Source: Levilactobacillus spicheri DSM 15429
GTDB taxonomy: Bacteria > Bacillota > Bacilli > Lactobacillales > Lactobacillaceae
Assembly (NCBI RefSeq): GCF_001435095.1
Contig: NZ_AZFC01000013.1
Location: 1-62,608 of the forward strand
Direction of reading: 5' to 3'
Length of the DNA: 62,608 nt
Shown here: in pieces, positions 36,959 to 45,789 of the stretch
Position numbering within the stretch: the first letter of the stretch is position 1
Layout: each line of letters begins with the position of its first letter
Made by a program: the position numbers and the translations under genes
The notes under the pieces: model-generated
Seen by the model: only the letters and a program-made list of their open reading frames with translations
What the model was told of the DNA's origin: nothing
Database searches by the model: none

Positions 36959-37278
36959 AATGTGAAGACTCCCTTATGCACAGTGATAACTGCCATTCTA
37001 GCGTTATTCGCCAGTTTGTAAAGGCGGGCCCATCACCGGGACGGTCTTGATTCATTGAATCATCTTATTATGTTCATAATATATTAATTGATTATCTAAA
37101 CTAACGATGTTAATATTACATTATCGAAAGCATACCTTTTACCTTATTGATAGTGTTGCCCGGCCCGTCCACACTGGGGACCCGTAACCGATTACAGGCC
37201 CGGGGTGACCCGATTGTTAGTGATTTGGTAATATTTGGGGTGAACCGGTGAATGGTCACACCTAATCGTTCGCGGCTG
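36959..37278. other. Gene-free AT-rich intergenic region
   Basis: It is divergent between the C26 gene and acpS. The centre (about 37055-37150) is very AT-rich, with several TATTAT/TAATAT-like -10 candidates on both strands and no clear -35. It is probably promoter DNA for the minus-strand gene. No RNA gene or repeat was seen. Confidence 0.45.
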
Positions 37279-37287
37279 TGCTAGAAT
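37279..37287 (+). promoter_or_regulatory. acpS-alr-mazEF promoter (extended -10)
   Basis: TGC-TAGAAT about 28 nt before the start of acpS; no good -35. Confidence 0.5.
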
Positions 37288-37315
37288 ATAGCTTAGACGT
37301 TTAGGGGGTGGCTTG

Positions 37316-37672
37316 ATGATTTACGGAACTGGCATTGATATTACCGATTTGGCCCGGGTCAAGGAAATTGCGGAACGCTATCCGGCGTTTCTGACCCGGG
37401 TCATGACGCCTGGGGAGCTCGCCGATTATCGGCAGTTGAGCGGGCAACGGGCCGTGGAATACGCTGCGGGTCGTTGGTCGGTGAAGGAGTCGTACGGTAA
37501 AGCGCTGGGAACCGGCATTGGCGAGCACTTTGGGTTTCAAGACCTGGAAGTGCGGGACAATGCGGTCGGCCGCCCCGAAGTACGTCGTCAACCGTTTGGG
37601 GGCATCGCTCACGTCTCGATATCGCATACCGCGACGATGGTGATGACGCAGGTAATCTTAGAAAGAGGGTAA
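37316..37672 (+). CDS. acpS: Holo-[acyl-carrier-protein] synthase
   Basis: A 118-aa 4'-phosphopantetheinyl transferase that activates acyl carrier protein for fatty acid synthesis. The conserved motifs [12 protein letters not shown] (metal-binding Asp) and the second block [17 protein letters not shown] are complete. The ATG at 37316 is preferred to the TTG directly before it, with GGGGG at 37302. It is followed 5 nt later by alr, a frequent Firmicutes pair, and by the toxin-antitoxin genes. Confidence 0.93.
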   Translation: MIYGTGIDITDLARVKEIAERYPAFLTRVMTPGELADYRQLSGQRAVEYAAGRWSVKESYGKALGTGIGEHFGFQDLEVRDNAVGRPEVRRQPFGGIAHVSISHTATMVMTQVILERG

Positions 37673-37677
37673 CAGCA

Positions 37678-38805
37678 ATGGTAGTTGGGGTACATCGGCC
37701 GACACAACTGGTGATTGATCGCCAGGCGCTGCGGCACAACATTCAGTCGGAGGTCAGTCGCTTAAAGGCCGGCTGTGAGTTATTCATGGTGGTCAAGGCG
37801 AACGGATACGGTCACGGGGCGGCCCAGGTCGCACGGGTAGCCAAGGAGGCCGGCGCCAGCGGGTTCTGCGTCGCCATTTTAGACGAGGCCCTGGAATTAC
37901 GGGCGGCCGGGTTCAACGAGCCCATCTTAGTCTTGGGGGTCACGAATCCCGCCGACGCGCCTTTGATGGCCGCGCAGCACATCTCGGCCACCGTGGCCGC
38001 CACGGACTGGCTCGAAGAAGCCGAACACTACCTGGCGTTGCGGTCGGCCGGTGAGCCGTTACGGGTCCACCTGGGGTTAGACACCGGGATGGGCCGGATC
38101 GGGTTCCGGACGCCCGCTGAGTTGAAGACGGCGACGGACTTCATCGGTGATCACGCGGCCGCCCTGACCTTTGAGGGGATCTTCACCCACTTTTCGACGG
38201 CCGATGATCCGGATGACACCTACTTTAAGGGGCAGGTCGCTAAGTGGCACGAACTGGTGGATACCTTGGCACAACGGCCCCGGTACGTGCACGTGTCCAA
38301 CTCGGCGACGAGTCTCTGGCACGACGAGTGTAACGACAACCTGGTCCGCTTTGGGGCGGCCGGCTACGGCCTGAACCCCTCCGGTTGGGCCATCCCGCAA
38401 ACGCCGTATCAGCTGGAACCGGCGATGAGTCTGACCAGTGAGCTGGTGTACACCAAGCGGCTGCAGGCCGGTCAATCGGTCAGCTACGGGGCGACCTACA
38501 CGGCGCAACAGGACGAATGGGTCGGCACCGTGCCGATTGGGTACGCGGACGGCTACGAACGGCGCTTACAGGGGTTCCACGTCTTAGTCGACGGGCACGT
38601 CTGTGAGATCATCGGCCGGGTCTGCATGGATCAAATGATGGTCCGCTTGCCGCACGACTACCCCCGGGGGACGCGCGTGACCCTGGTCGGGCAAGACGGC
38701 GACCAGCAGATTACCCTGCAGGACGTGGCCGACTACTGCGACACCATCCATTACGAGGTGGCTTGTGGCTTCACCAGCCGGGTGCCGCGGCACTATATCA
38801 ATTAA
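37678..38805 (+). CDS. alr: Alanine racemase
   Basis: A 375-aa PLP enzyme that makes D-alanine for peptidoglycan and teichoic acids. Lys40 in [11 protein letters not shown] carries PLP. The second base Tyr is in [14 protein letters not shown] and the HVSNSATS phosphate-binding segment are present. GAAAGAGGG precedes the ATG. It sits in the acpS-alr-mazE-mazF order that is also typical of Bacillus. Confidence 0.95.
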   Translation: MVVGVHRPTQLVIDRQALRHNIQSEVSRLKAGCELFMVVKANGYGHGAAQVARVAKEAGASGFCVAILDEALELRAAGFNEPILVLGVTNPADAPLMAAQHISATVAATDWLEEAEHYLALRSAGEPLRVHLGLDTGMGRIGFRTPAELKTATDFIGDHAAALTFEGIFTHFSTADDPDDTYFKGQVAKWHELVDTLAQRPRYVHVSNSATSLWHDECNDNLVRFGAAGYGLNPSGWAIPQTPYQLEPAMSLTSELVYTKRLQAGQSVSYGATYTAQQDEWVGTVPIGYADGYERRLQGFHVLVDGHVCEIIGRVCMDQMMVRLPHDYPRGTRVTLVGQDGDQQITLQDVADYCDTIHYEVACGFTSRVPRHYIN

Positions 38806-38890
38806 TTTATAAGGTTTCCCGTATCATGGGTAAAGCTTTCGTGGTAAACTGTACTCTAGAAGTGTTTATTGACCGACTAGGAGGGTTACC

Positions 38891-39112
38891 ATGTTACGAT
38901 CACGGCAAGCAGTTCACACTCGGCTTCGCGTCAAAGTTTCGCGGGCCGTCCGGCACCAGGCGTTAGTACCCGTTCCCGCAGAGGAATCGCGGCAACTCGC
39001 TTTGATTCGGGGCTACCAAGCCATGGCACTGATTAATCGGGAAATCGTTCGGGTGTTTACCCCCTGCGAGGAGGAAGCCGAGCAGCGGTTAACACAATTC
39101 AGACAGCGTTAA
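38891..39112 (+). CDS. Probable MazE-type antitoxin
   Basis: A 73-aa basic-then-acidic protein. The ATG follows AGGAGGG, and it lies between alr and a clear MazF/EndoA gene, the exact place of the antitoxin in Bacillus. The sequence itself shows no certain ribbon-helix-helix match; the N-terminal 25 residues are very basic and could bind DNA. The antitoxin role is inferred from position. Confidence 0.6.
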   Translation: MLRSRQAVHTRLRVKVSRAVRHQALVPVPAEESRQLALIRGYQAMALINREIVRVFTPCEEEAEQRLTQFRQR

Positions 39113-39151
39113 AGAGCTCTTCAAAAATATGTAGATAGGGGATGGCGGCCC

Positions 39152-39568
39152 ATGGCCCGTGTGGAAATCAAGCGCGGGGACGTTTTCTTCGCCGATCTAT
39201 CACCGGTCGTTGGTTCGGAACAGGGTGGCATGCGCCCCGTGTTGATTATTCAAAACAACGTGGGGAACCACTATAGTCCAACAGTCATTGTGGCGGCAAT
39301 CACCGCCCGGATCGAAAAGCCCAAAATGCCGACGCACGTCGGCATTTCGGCTGCTCGTACCGGAATTGAGCGGGATTCCGTCATTTTGCTTGAACAGATT
39401 CGAACCATTGATAAGCAACGGCTTAAAGATCAGGTGACACATCTAGATGTCCAGACGATGGCAGCAGTGGACGCCGCTTTGGCGACGAGCATCGGATTGG
39501 GTGATCGATCGCGAAAGAAAAGACCCAGCAGAAAAGTACATAGCACCTCAAAGCAAGCACACTCCTAA
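39152..39568 (+). CDS. mazF: MazF/EndoA-type mRNA interferase toxin
   Basis: A 138-aa PemK/MazF-fold endoribonuclease. It starts with [20 protein letters not shown] then [10 protein letters not shown], keeps the conserved loop Arg and Gln, and has [16 protein letters not shown], which carries the second catalytic block. EndoA proteins cleave mRNA at short U-containing sites (UACAU in Bacillus). The last 20 residues form a basic tail. The stop codon lies inside the terminator hairpin at 39555. Confidence 0.9.
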   Translation: MARVEIKRGDVFFADLSPVVGSEQGGMRPVLIIQNNVGNHYSPTVIVAAITARIEKPKMPTHVGISAARTGIERDSVILLEQIRTIDKQRLKDQVTHLDVQTMAAVDAALATSIGLGDRSRKKRPSRKVHSTSKQAHS

Positions 39569-39583
39569 TTGGGTGTGCTTTTT
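39555..39583 (+). terminator. Terminator overlapping the mazF stop
   Basis: AAGCACACTC (39555-39564) pairs with GGGTGTGCTT (39571-39580), then T. The stop codon TAA (39566-39568) is in the loop. Confidence 0.82.
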
Positions 39584-39622
39584 GAGTGGGGTCGATGAGG
39601 CCTGGCACATGGTGGTAGCTGG

Positions 39623-39780
39623 CGCAACGTTCGGTCGGCTTCATTCCCCCGAAGTGGGCACGATTCTGAAACCTCGCCAGGACCCGGCGAGTTTCCAGAA
39701 CTCGGCCTGATTGTAAGCCAGCCAAGGACGCTGACTAACAATCATTTCACCACGGGGGAAAACGCCGACGTCACGTTGCG
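39623..39780 (+). repeat. Structured dispersed repeat, family A, copy 4
   Basis: A 158-nt element, 40 nt after the mazF terminator. CGCAACGT/ACGTTGCG (39623-39630 with 39773-39780), GTCGGC/GCCGAC, a TTCA/AAC internal loop, TTCCCCCG/CGGGGGAA. P2 is TTCTGAAACCTCGCC with GGCGAGTTTCCAGAA. P3 is TGATTGT/ACAATCA around AGCCAGC/GCTGACT. Compared with A1 and A2 nearly all stem pairs differ but still pair. Confidence 0.8.
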
Positions 39781-39962
39781 GGGTGGATGATGGCCTGATC
39801 AACGACGACAATGCGGCAACGCAGTCGTTACGCTGATAGCAAACAGCCCGTTGTGCTCTGCTCATCGTGAATAACAATCACGACACCACGGAAAGGAACA
39901 CAAACGTCACTCTGCTACAGGAATGGCTAAAACGAACTGGTGGGACACCCCACCACCGTCAA

Positions 39963-40117
39963 GATTGTTAGAGCGAAGCTGGGCCGGTGCCATGAAATGG
40001 TGGTTAGTCAGCGTCCTTCAGCTGGCTTACCATAAGACCGACCTTCAAAGCGCAGGGGACTTTCCTGGCTCGAAGTCTGGCCCACGGTCATCACGGCCCA
40101 GCTGAGCGGAAGCAATC
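39963..40117 (+). repeat. Structured dispersed repeat, family B, copy 3
   Basis: A 155-nt element. Outer GATTGTT/AGCAATC (39963-39969 with 40111-40117), AGCTGGGCC with GGCCCAGCT, P2 TGGTGGTTAGTCAGC with GCTGGCTTACCA, and P3 CTTCAAAGCGCAGG with CCTGGCTCGAAG. The inner second stem and the GGCCGAG motif (here GACCGAC) are partly decayed. It sits between mazF and the XRE island. Confidence 0.65.
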
Positions 40118-40179
40118 GCTAGCGCTCACTAGGTTGCCAGCTTAGACTGGTTCGATTGCTCGCTGGCGTAATTGGATGA

Positions 40180-40551
40180 TTAGCGACCGGCCCAAAAGAT
40201 TGAGAAGAACCCGATAATAAAGAGTAGCAGGGCAACCGCCCACCAGTAACCAGCTAGAAAGTCCCAAAAGTTCATTTTACCGAATCGCCGAACGTAGCGA
40301 TTGGTTTTAGGATTGAAAACGAATTCAGTTGAGTCGATGCGACTATCTTGATCAGTGCCGAAAATCAAGGCATCTAAGCTCACGTTAAAAATGGCCGCCA
40401 GCTTGATGAGGGTGGCGAGGTCCGGTGTTGAATCACCAGCCTCCCATTTGGAAATCGACTGACGCGTCACGAATAGCTTGGTTGCCAACTCATCCTGGGT
40501 AGTATTTGTCTCTTTTCTGAGTTTTTTTAGTTGCTCAGGAAACTTATTCAT
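40180..40551 (-). CDS. XRE-type regulator with C-terminal membrane helix
   Basis: A 123-aa protein. The helix-turn-helix (about 7-60; TQDELATKLFVTRQSISKWE) is followed by a linker and one membrane segment (about 97-120). Membrane-tethered XRE regulators often control adjacent ABC transporters. It is the last gene of the minus-strand ABC operon, 15 nt after a permease gene. Base composition is AT-richer than the core genes, like the rest of this island. Confidence 0.85.
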   Translation of the reverse strand: MNKFPEQLKKLRKETNTTQDELATKLFVTRQSISKWEAGDSTPDLATLIKLAAIFNVSLDALIFGTDQDSRIDSTEFVFNPKTNRYVRRFGKMNFWDFLAGYWWAVALLLFIIGFFSIFWAGR

Positions 40552-40566
40552 GCTGATTCCTCCTGA

Positions 40567-41331
40567 TTAAAAACGTTTTTTTCTAAAAATAAGATAGCCA
40601 ATGATGACGAAGGCCAATGTGTAACCAATGGTCCCCATTAGCAGTTGAGAATTAATTAGATGGCTGGTTTCGTAGTAAGTGGTGTAGTTATAGTATTGAC
40701 GAGTGAGGTTAGTCATGTTAAAGGGGTTCCATCGTAGGATAGTGACTAGCTGATTAGTGTTGAGTAAGCCAGCTGAGACGAATTGACCCATGAAGACAAC
40801 GAGAAGACTGACGCTAATGACGATGGCGTTACTGTTGATTAAACAGGATAGTCCCAAAATCAGGCTAATAATAAACGTGGTGGTTAGCACGTCAATGGCC
40901 GAAGTGGTGAACATATTAAGCCACAGCGGCTGATGGTACTGGCCGATGGCTGACCAAGCTACGGGACGATTGATGGGAGTTAACCGGAGTAAACAAGTAA
41001 TGAGCATCGCCCATAAATGCAAACAGACGTTATAGCAGAGAAGGACGATGTATTTTGATAGGTAGACCTCAAATTTATTGGGGGCCTTGTATAATAACGT
41101 TAAAATGGCTCTATTTTGGAATTCCATCGAGAAGGTCGTGGATCCAACGATGACTAAAATCAGTATGATCCAATCGGGAGCGTCGTAGCAAGTGATGGTT
41201 AATAATTTACTTTCATTATAGCCCATTGCATAACTGGTTATGAGCATCAGAACAAATAAAATGATGGGGGATAACCAGGTCATTTTTTGATGAGCTAGTT
41301 TATAAAATTCCTGATGAAGACTTGTCCGCAT
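40567..41331 (-). CDS. ABC-2 type permease subunit 2 (lantibiotic-immunity-like)
   Basis: A 254-aa membrane protein with six predicted helices, starting MRTSLHQEFYKLAHQKMTW. Size and N-terminal pattern resemble LanE/LanG-type immunity permeases and bacitracin-type exporters. It is paralogous to the permease encoded next to it. No lantibiotic synthesis gene is in the window, so a resistance role is only inferred. Confidence 0.78.
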   Translation of the reverse strand: MRTSLHQEFYKLAHQKMTWLSPIILFVLMLITSYAMGYNESKLLTITCYDAPDWIILILVIVGSTTFSMEFQNRAILTLLYKAPNKFEVYLSKYIVLLCYNVCLHLWAMLITCLLRLTPINRPVAWSAIGQYHQPLWLNMFTTSAIDVLTTTFIISLILGLSCLINSNAIVISVSLLVVFMGQFVSAGLLNTNQLVTILRWNPFNMTNLTRQYYNYTTYYETSHLINSQLLMGTIGYTLAFVIIGYLIFRKKRF

Positions 41332-41354
41332 GGATGATCAACTCCTCTCTGAGA

Positions 41355-42110
41355 TTAGACTCGTCGCCGTTTAAACAGCAGATAACCGATAAGCGTAAAA
41401 AGTAAGGCGTAGATGAGGGTCCCACTTATGATTTGGGGATTACTGAGATGGGAAGCTTGAGAATAGAGGGGATTAACCAATTGCGAGGTCACGAAGATCA
41501 TGTTGAGGGGGTTCCAACGAATAACATGACTGAGGGATGGCAAAGCTGTCATCAGGGCAACCGAAAATCCAGCACCGAGGAACCCGAGCGCTAATCCAAT
41601 GCCGATGACTGCAGCGTTCAGGTGGAGCAACATGATCAACATGAAGCCGAGCGTCACGATGAACAGGGCATAAATGAGCGTTCCGCCAATATTTGCCAGC
41701 ATCGAGCTGAGCAATGTCTGTTGGCCCAGCTGGGTCAGTAAATGATAGCGGTGTCCCGCCAGAAGCCACTTTAACAAGACGGTGAAGCTGGTAGCGACCA
41801 GTGACAAGATGAGGCTGTGCAGAATGATAATGAGTAGTTTTGCACAGTAGATTTGCCACTTGTTTGGATTCTTATATAGCAATAACGATATGGTGTGATG
41901 ACGGTACTCCATCGCAAAGAAGTCGGAACTCATGGCAATCAGGATGATGGGAATCCATTGAACAGCTCCGAATTCAAAGATGATTTGGGTTGTCGTCAAC
42001 TTGGCGGTCAGTGCTGAGTAGACCATCAGAAGCAGAAGGACCAGTAAGCTGACAGGAAAGGCCTTTTGGTGAATGAATTTATAATATTCGGTACGAAGAC
42101 TGGTTTTCAT
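41355..42110 (-). CDS. ABC-2 type permease subunit 1 (lantibiotic-immunity-like)
   Basis: A 251-aa membrane protein with six predicted helices, starting MKTSLRTEYYKFIHQKAF. It shares the YYKF/FYKLAHQK start and the C-terminal LIGYLLFKRRR with its paralogue at 40567. It shares one base with the ATPase gene end, so the two are translationally coupled. Two permeases with one ATPase is the LanFEG layout. Confidence 0.78.
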   Translation of the reverse strand: MKTSLRTEYYKFIHQKAFPVSLLVLLLLMVYSALTAKLTTTQIIFEFGAVQWIPIILIAMSSDFFAMEYRHHTISLLLYKNPNKWQIYCAKLLIIILHSLILSLVATSFTVLLKWLLAGHRYHLLTQLGQQTLLSSMLANIGGTLIYALFIVTLGFMLIMLLHLNAAVIGIGLALGFLGAGFSVALMTALPSLSHVIRWNPLNMIFVTSQLVNPLYSQASHLSNPQIISGTLIYALLFTLIGYLLFKRRRV

Positions 42111-42988
42111 TAGGCTGACCTCCGCTGTTCGTCTAAGATTCGGACGATGATTTGTTCGAAGTTCGTTTCAACCGGTGCGAGTTCCTGAAGATACAGATGG
42201 TGTTCGGCGAAGAGATCCTGAATGGTAAAAATGGTGTGACGGTCGACCACAAACTGATGGTCGTTCCGTTTAAAGGGAATATGGTGGCTGGTTAGGAGCT
42301 GAGCCGTGACGGTTGGGTCTTCGACCGTCAGGTGGTAATCTTGATGATTCAGACGATTAAAGTCGGCGATGGGCTGATTAACAATGACGCGTCCCTGATT
42401 GATCAAGATGACTTGAGTCATGACCTTTTGTAATTCGCTCAAAATGTGACTCGAGATCAGGAATGCAGTGCCTTGGTCCGCGTAGTGTTGAATTAGTTGA
42501 CGAACGCAAATAGTGGCCTCAACGTCCAGCCCGTTCATGGGTTCGTCAAGAATGACGAGTCGAGGATGATTAAGAAGGGCAATGGCAATGCCTAATTTTT
42601 GCTTCATGCCGAGCGAATACCCTTTGGAAGGATGATCAATGTAGTTGGTCATCTGCAAGATTCGAACAAGGTTTTCTAAATCATGTGGGTCGTGGGCATA
42701 GAGGACTAGGTTTTGCCGACCGGTTAAAAATGGGTAAATGGCGGGGTGTTCGATGAGCGCCCCCACGCTGGCAAGGGCGTGATGGTCATTTTCTGTAATG
42801 GGTTGTTGATCGATGCTAATTTGACCAGTAAATTTAGTAAGGCCCAGGATCGTTTTCATAATGGTCGTTTTACCGGCACCGTTAGGACCAATGAGTCCTA
42901 CGATACTTCCGGGTTCGATTGAAAAACTCACGTGATCAATGATTCGGTGATGATGGATAAATGTGTCAACATGGTGTAACTCGAGCAT
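42110..42988 (-). CDS. ABC transporter ATP-binding protein (BcrA/LanF type)
   Basis: A 292-aa ABC ATPase. Walker A GPNGAGKTT, signature in YSLGMKQKLG, Walker B LVILDEP, D-loop MNGLD, and a C-terminal extension (about 215-292) usual in BcrA/LanF proteins. The ATG at 42988 follows GGAGGAG; an in-frame extension to 43054 has no ribosome site. It is the first gene of the operon ATPase-permease-permease-XRE. Its composition is AT-richer than the core genes. Confidence 0.88.
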   Translation of the reverse strand: MLELHHVDTFIHHHRIIDHVSFSIEPGSIVGLIGPNGAGKTTIMKTILGLTKFTGQISIDQQPITENDHHALASVGALIEHPAIYPFLTGRQNLVLYAHDPHDLENLVRILQMTNYIDHPSKGYSLGMKQKLGIAIALLNHPRLVILDEPMNGLDVEATICVRQLIQHYADQGTAFLISSHILSELQKVMTQVILINQGRVIVNQPIADFNRLNHQDYHLTVEDPTVTAQLLTSHHIPFKRNDHQFVVDRHTIFTIQDLFAEHHLYLQELAPVETNFEQIIVRILDEQRRSA

Positions 42989-43071
42989 ATGAATCTCCTC
43001 CCATCCAGTGTTAGTGGTTACCTCTAACTTCGGCCATGTGGGGGAAATACACAAGCAATGATTGGTGGAAA

Positions 43072-43173
43072 CCCGTCAATAGCAAGTAGAATTCGCGCAA
43101 CTGCTCGTAACATTTAAGTCCAGTAACGCTGATATGACGGGGCTTGTCTCAGTTGCACGCAGGGTTACCCTGT
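43072..43173 (-). other. Interlocked inverted repeats (pseudoknot-like) upstream of the ABC operon
   Basis: CCCGTCA (43072-43078) pairs with TGACGGG (43135-43141). GCAACTG (43097-43103) pairs with CAGTTGC (43150-43156). The two stems cross, as in an H-type pseudoknot. A hairpin CAGGG-TTA-CCCTG (43160-43173 region) follows. It lies upstream of the ABC operon on the minus strand and could be a leader structure or chance. Confidence 0.35.
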
Positions 43174-43296
43174 GAAAAGAGAGTGAAGTAATCCACGATT
43201 GAGTTTTCGATTAGTTTTTGGCAGGTCGTAATGCAATGCCCCAAGCGTTTAGCTTAGTAGTTGGCATTGAGACTGGTCTTGGCGAAAAAAGCCAAA

Positions 43297-43330
43297 ACAA
43301 AAACCCAATTAGACTAAGAGTCCAACTGGG
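43297..43330 (-). terminator. Terminator after the CBS-domain gene
   Basis: CCCAATTAGACT (43304-43315) pairs with AGTCCAACTGGG (43319-43330). The minus-strand T run is at 43297-43303. Confidence 0.85.
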
Positions 43331-43343
43331 CGTACTTGATAGA

Positions 43344-43985
43344 TTAGTTTTCGTGACGCAGGTCTTCGATTTCGGGAACGTGGAATTCCTTGCGTTCCAG
43401 CGCGTGGACGATCCGGTCGAGCTTTTCTTGGTCGACTTCGGCGGGCAGGGTGAACATGGTCCGGTGAACCAGTTCGCCTTCCTGCGCGTCCAAGCTGATA
43501 ACGCTGGCAATCGAGGTGTACTTGGTGATGACCTTCGCCATCCCGGCCAGGTCCCCCCGTTCACCGGCGGAGACGACCGTTAAGACGTAACTGCCGATGT
43601 TGACGTTCCAGGATTGGGACAGCATGTCCATCAACCGGGTATGCGTCAAGATTCCGTAAAAGGCGTTCTTATCGTCGAGAACCGCGATGTACGGCAGGTC
43701 CTTGATGGAGAAGAACACGTTGAAGAAGGCGGCGTTGACCGAGATGAACTTCGTGGCGTTCTTTAACAGGGAAGTGACCGGGAGCTGCATGTCGCCGCCC
43801 CGGGACTTATGACGATAGATGTGCATTTTGTAAATGTTTCCTCGGAAAATCTGACCCGTCTCATCCAAGATGGGCACACAACGGTAACCCGAGTCCTCGA
43901 GAACCTTCAGGGCCTGTTCCAAGGTGACATCCTCGCGAACCGTCACAAGGCGTTCCTTCGGTTTCACTAGGGATTTAAGCAACAT
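43344..43985 (-). CDS. CBS-pair protein with C-terminal ACT-like domain
   Basis: A 213-aa cytosolic protein. Two CBS motifs lie at about 8-60 and 75-130 (GILTHTRLMDML ends the second). An ACT-like domain (about 135-205) begins SYVLTVVSAGERGDLAGM. Such proteins sense nucleotides; relatives bind c-di-AMP or AMP. The ligand here cannot be told. AGGAGG precedes the ATG. It is a single gene on the minus strand. Confidence 0.83.
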   Translation of the reverse strand: MLLKSLVKPKERLVTVREDVTLEQALKVLEDSGYRCVPILDETGQIFRGNIYKMHIYRHKSRGGDMQLPVTSLLKNATKFISVNAAFFNVFFSIKDLPYIAVLDDKNAFYGILTHTRLMDMLSQSWNVNIGSYVLTVVSAGERGDLAGMAKVITKYTSIASVISLDAQEGELVHRTMFTLPAEVDQEKLDRIVHALERKEFHVPEIEDLRHEN

Positions 43986-44079
43986 AGCAGATGACCTCCT
44001 AAAATTAGAAACTTCTCATAATCTCTTTTCATCATACCATACTCACTGCATATTCGGTAGCCTCTTTTCAACAATTTAA

Positions 44080-44088
44080 TGGTAAAAT
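44080..44088 (+). promoter_or_regulatory. Promoter of the 39-aa peptide gene
   Basis: Extended -10 TGG-TAAAAT, about 34 nt before the start. Confidence 0.5.
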
Positions 44089-44121
44089 GAGACTAGCGAT
44101 TGGGTAAAGGAGGCCGACGAG

Positions 44122-44241
44122 ATGAAGAAGGATCCGGACGAAGAAGACGACCGTATCATTACCAAAAAGTGGCTTTATTGGACGTTGGCGGCATTCATTG
44201 CCATCATCGTTTTGCTGATTATTGGGATGGCGCTCAAATAA
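44122..44241 (+). CDS. 39-aa single-span membrane peptide
   Basis: A small gene not usually called by length. It starts at an ATG with AAAGGAGG 8 nt upstream and has its own extended -10 and a strong terminator. The peptide begins with an acidic MKKDPDEEDD, then IITKKW, one membrane segment (about 19-36; YWTLAAFIAIIVLLIIGMA) and a final LK. The layout resembles small lactobacillar membrane peptides of unknown role. Good signals at both ends support it. Confidence 0.72.
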   Translation: MKKDPDEEDDRIITKKWLYWTLAAFIAIIVLLIIGMALK

Positions 44242-44255
44242 ACGGACGCTTAAAA

Positions 44256-44297
44256 ACCCGCAAGTCCTCGTGAATAAAGGACTTGCGGGTCATTTTT
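44256..44297. terminator. Bidirectional terminator
   Basis: ACCCGCAAGTCCT (44256-44268) pairs with AGGACTTGCGGGT (44278-44290), followed by T on the plus strand and by T (from AAAAA) on the minus strand. Confidence 0.88.
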
Positions 44298-44316
44298 TTA
44301 TTCATTTAAAAATTCA

Positions 44317-45699
44317 TTAGAAAACCAGGACGGGTGTCCCGACCTTGACGTTGGCGTAAACCGCCGCAATCTTGGAAGGTGGCGTGTTAACACACCCGTG
44401 AGACCCGTGCTTCTTGTACCAGGTGCCCCCGTATTGGGGTTGCCAGGACGAGTCGTGGATACCCACGCCGGTGTCGTCGATCGGCATCCAGTACTTGACC
44501 TTCGAGGCGTAACTGGAGCCGTTATCGTTCTTGCCCCGTAACGTGGTGTTCCGTTGCTTGCTCCAGATGACCCAGACACCGGATGGGGTGTGGTGGGCAG
44601 TCGTTGGCAGGCCGGTGACCACGTCGGTCGAGACGACCAGCTTACCGTTCTTGTAGACCCACATGTGCTGGTTGACCTTGTCGACCTCGACGTAGGAGTT
44701 ACCGATGTCGGTGCCGTCCTTGTGGTAGCCGCTCCCTTGGATCACGGGGGTCCGGGTCATGCCCTTGCCGGCCGCGACCAGCTTGTCGAGCTTCGGCGCT
44801 TCGGACTTGACCTTGATGCTCCAGCCGTACAGGCCAGCCGGTACCTTGACCGTGCCGCGCTTCGTCGACTTGAAGGAGCGGGTCTTGTAGATGGTACCGT
44901 ACTGGTGACTCAGCTTGGTCAGGTATTGGGTGACCAGCGTCTGGTTCGTCGCCAACTTGCCGTTCTTGAACGTCATCCAGCTGGCCAGCGTCTTCGCCGG
45001 AATGGTGATCGTATGGCCACTGAGCTTATAAACGTACTTTTGGTTGGTGATGTTCTTGGCCTTCGCCAGCGCGGTCTTAAAGGTGGCACTGGTGGTCGTC
45101 ACCTTGGGTTGGACGTAGTCGCCCGCGACGTTGACGGTCGTTTTCCCTTGATCGAGGGCCTTCGTGATCGAGGCCGCGACCTTGGTGCTGTCGAGCTGGT
45201 TCCCGGTCTGTTCCTTGGTCGTCACGTACTGCCCGTTCTGGTAGCTAAAGCTGGCGTCTTTGGAGGCGGTCCGGGTCTTGTTCGCCTTGGTGGTGATACT
45301 CTTGGCGAGCGCCTGAACGGTCTGCTGATTCTTGGCACTGGTGTCCAACTTCAGGGTGTCCGCCGTGGCCGTGGTCACGTGGACGGGCCAGCTCCAGGCG
45401 TTTTGCTTGCTGATCAGTTGCTGTAAGGACTTGACCGACGTGAGCTTCAGGTTGGCCTCCTGGGGCTTAAAGGTGCTGACCGTCTGATTGCCATCCTTGA
45501 GTGTGAGTTCGTGCATCGCGGATTTTAGCTTGGTCGCCGCTTCTTGGGCGGTGTTGCCCCCAACGTTGACCCCCGCGATTTGGGTGTCGTTGAAGAAGAC
45601 CTTGGCGGATGAGTAGTGCATCGCTTGGCCAACGTAAAGGGCCCCGACCGCCACACAGGCGGTTACGAGTCCGATTACCAGTGTCTTTCGTTTTTTCAT
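44317..45699 (-). CDS. L,D-transpeptidase (YkuD) with peptidoglycan-binding domains
   Basis: A 460-aa membrane-anchored wall enzyme. The N-terminal signal anchor is about 6-25. Two PG_binding_4-like segments (about 40-300) lead to the YkuD domain (about 325-460), which has VGIHDSSWQ and the catalytic SHGCVNT. The known family makes 3-3 cross-links or attaches proteins, which gives beta-lactam tolerance. The Lys/Thr-rich middle is typical of lactobacilli. A long structured leader lies upstream (45790-46035). Confidence 0.9.
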   Translation of the reverse strand: MKKRKTLVIGLVTACVAVGALYVGQAMHYSSAKVFFNDTQIAGVNVGGNTAQEAATKLKSAMHELTLKDGNQTVSTFKPQEANLKLTSVKSLQQLISKQNAWSWPVHVTTATADTLKLDTSAKNQQTVQALAKSITTKANKTRTASKDASFSYQNGQYVTTKEQTGNQLDSTKVAASITKALDQGKTTVNVAGDYVQPKVTTTSATFKTALAKAKNITNQKYVYKLSGHTITIPAKTLASWMTFKNGKLATNQTLVTQYLTKLSHQYGTIYKTRSFKSTKRGTVKVPAGLYGWSIKVKSEAPKLDKLVAAGKGMTRTPVIQGSGYHKDGTDIGNSYVEVDKVNQHMWVYKNGKLVVSTDVVTGLPTTAHHTPSGVWVIWSKQRNTTLRGKNDNGSSYASKVKYWMPIDDTGVGIHDSSWQPQYGGTWYKKHGSHGCVNTPPSKIAAVYANVKVGTPVLVF

Positions 45700-45789
45700 G
45701 GTGTAGCCTCCCTAAAGAATAGCCAGTGGCCGAAAAATCGTCGTCACCGATCACCAACAATCATACCCTCAGATTACTTCAAATAGCCT

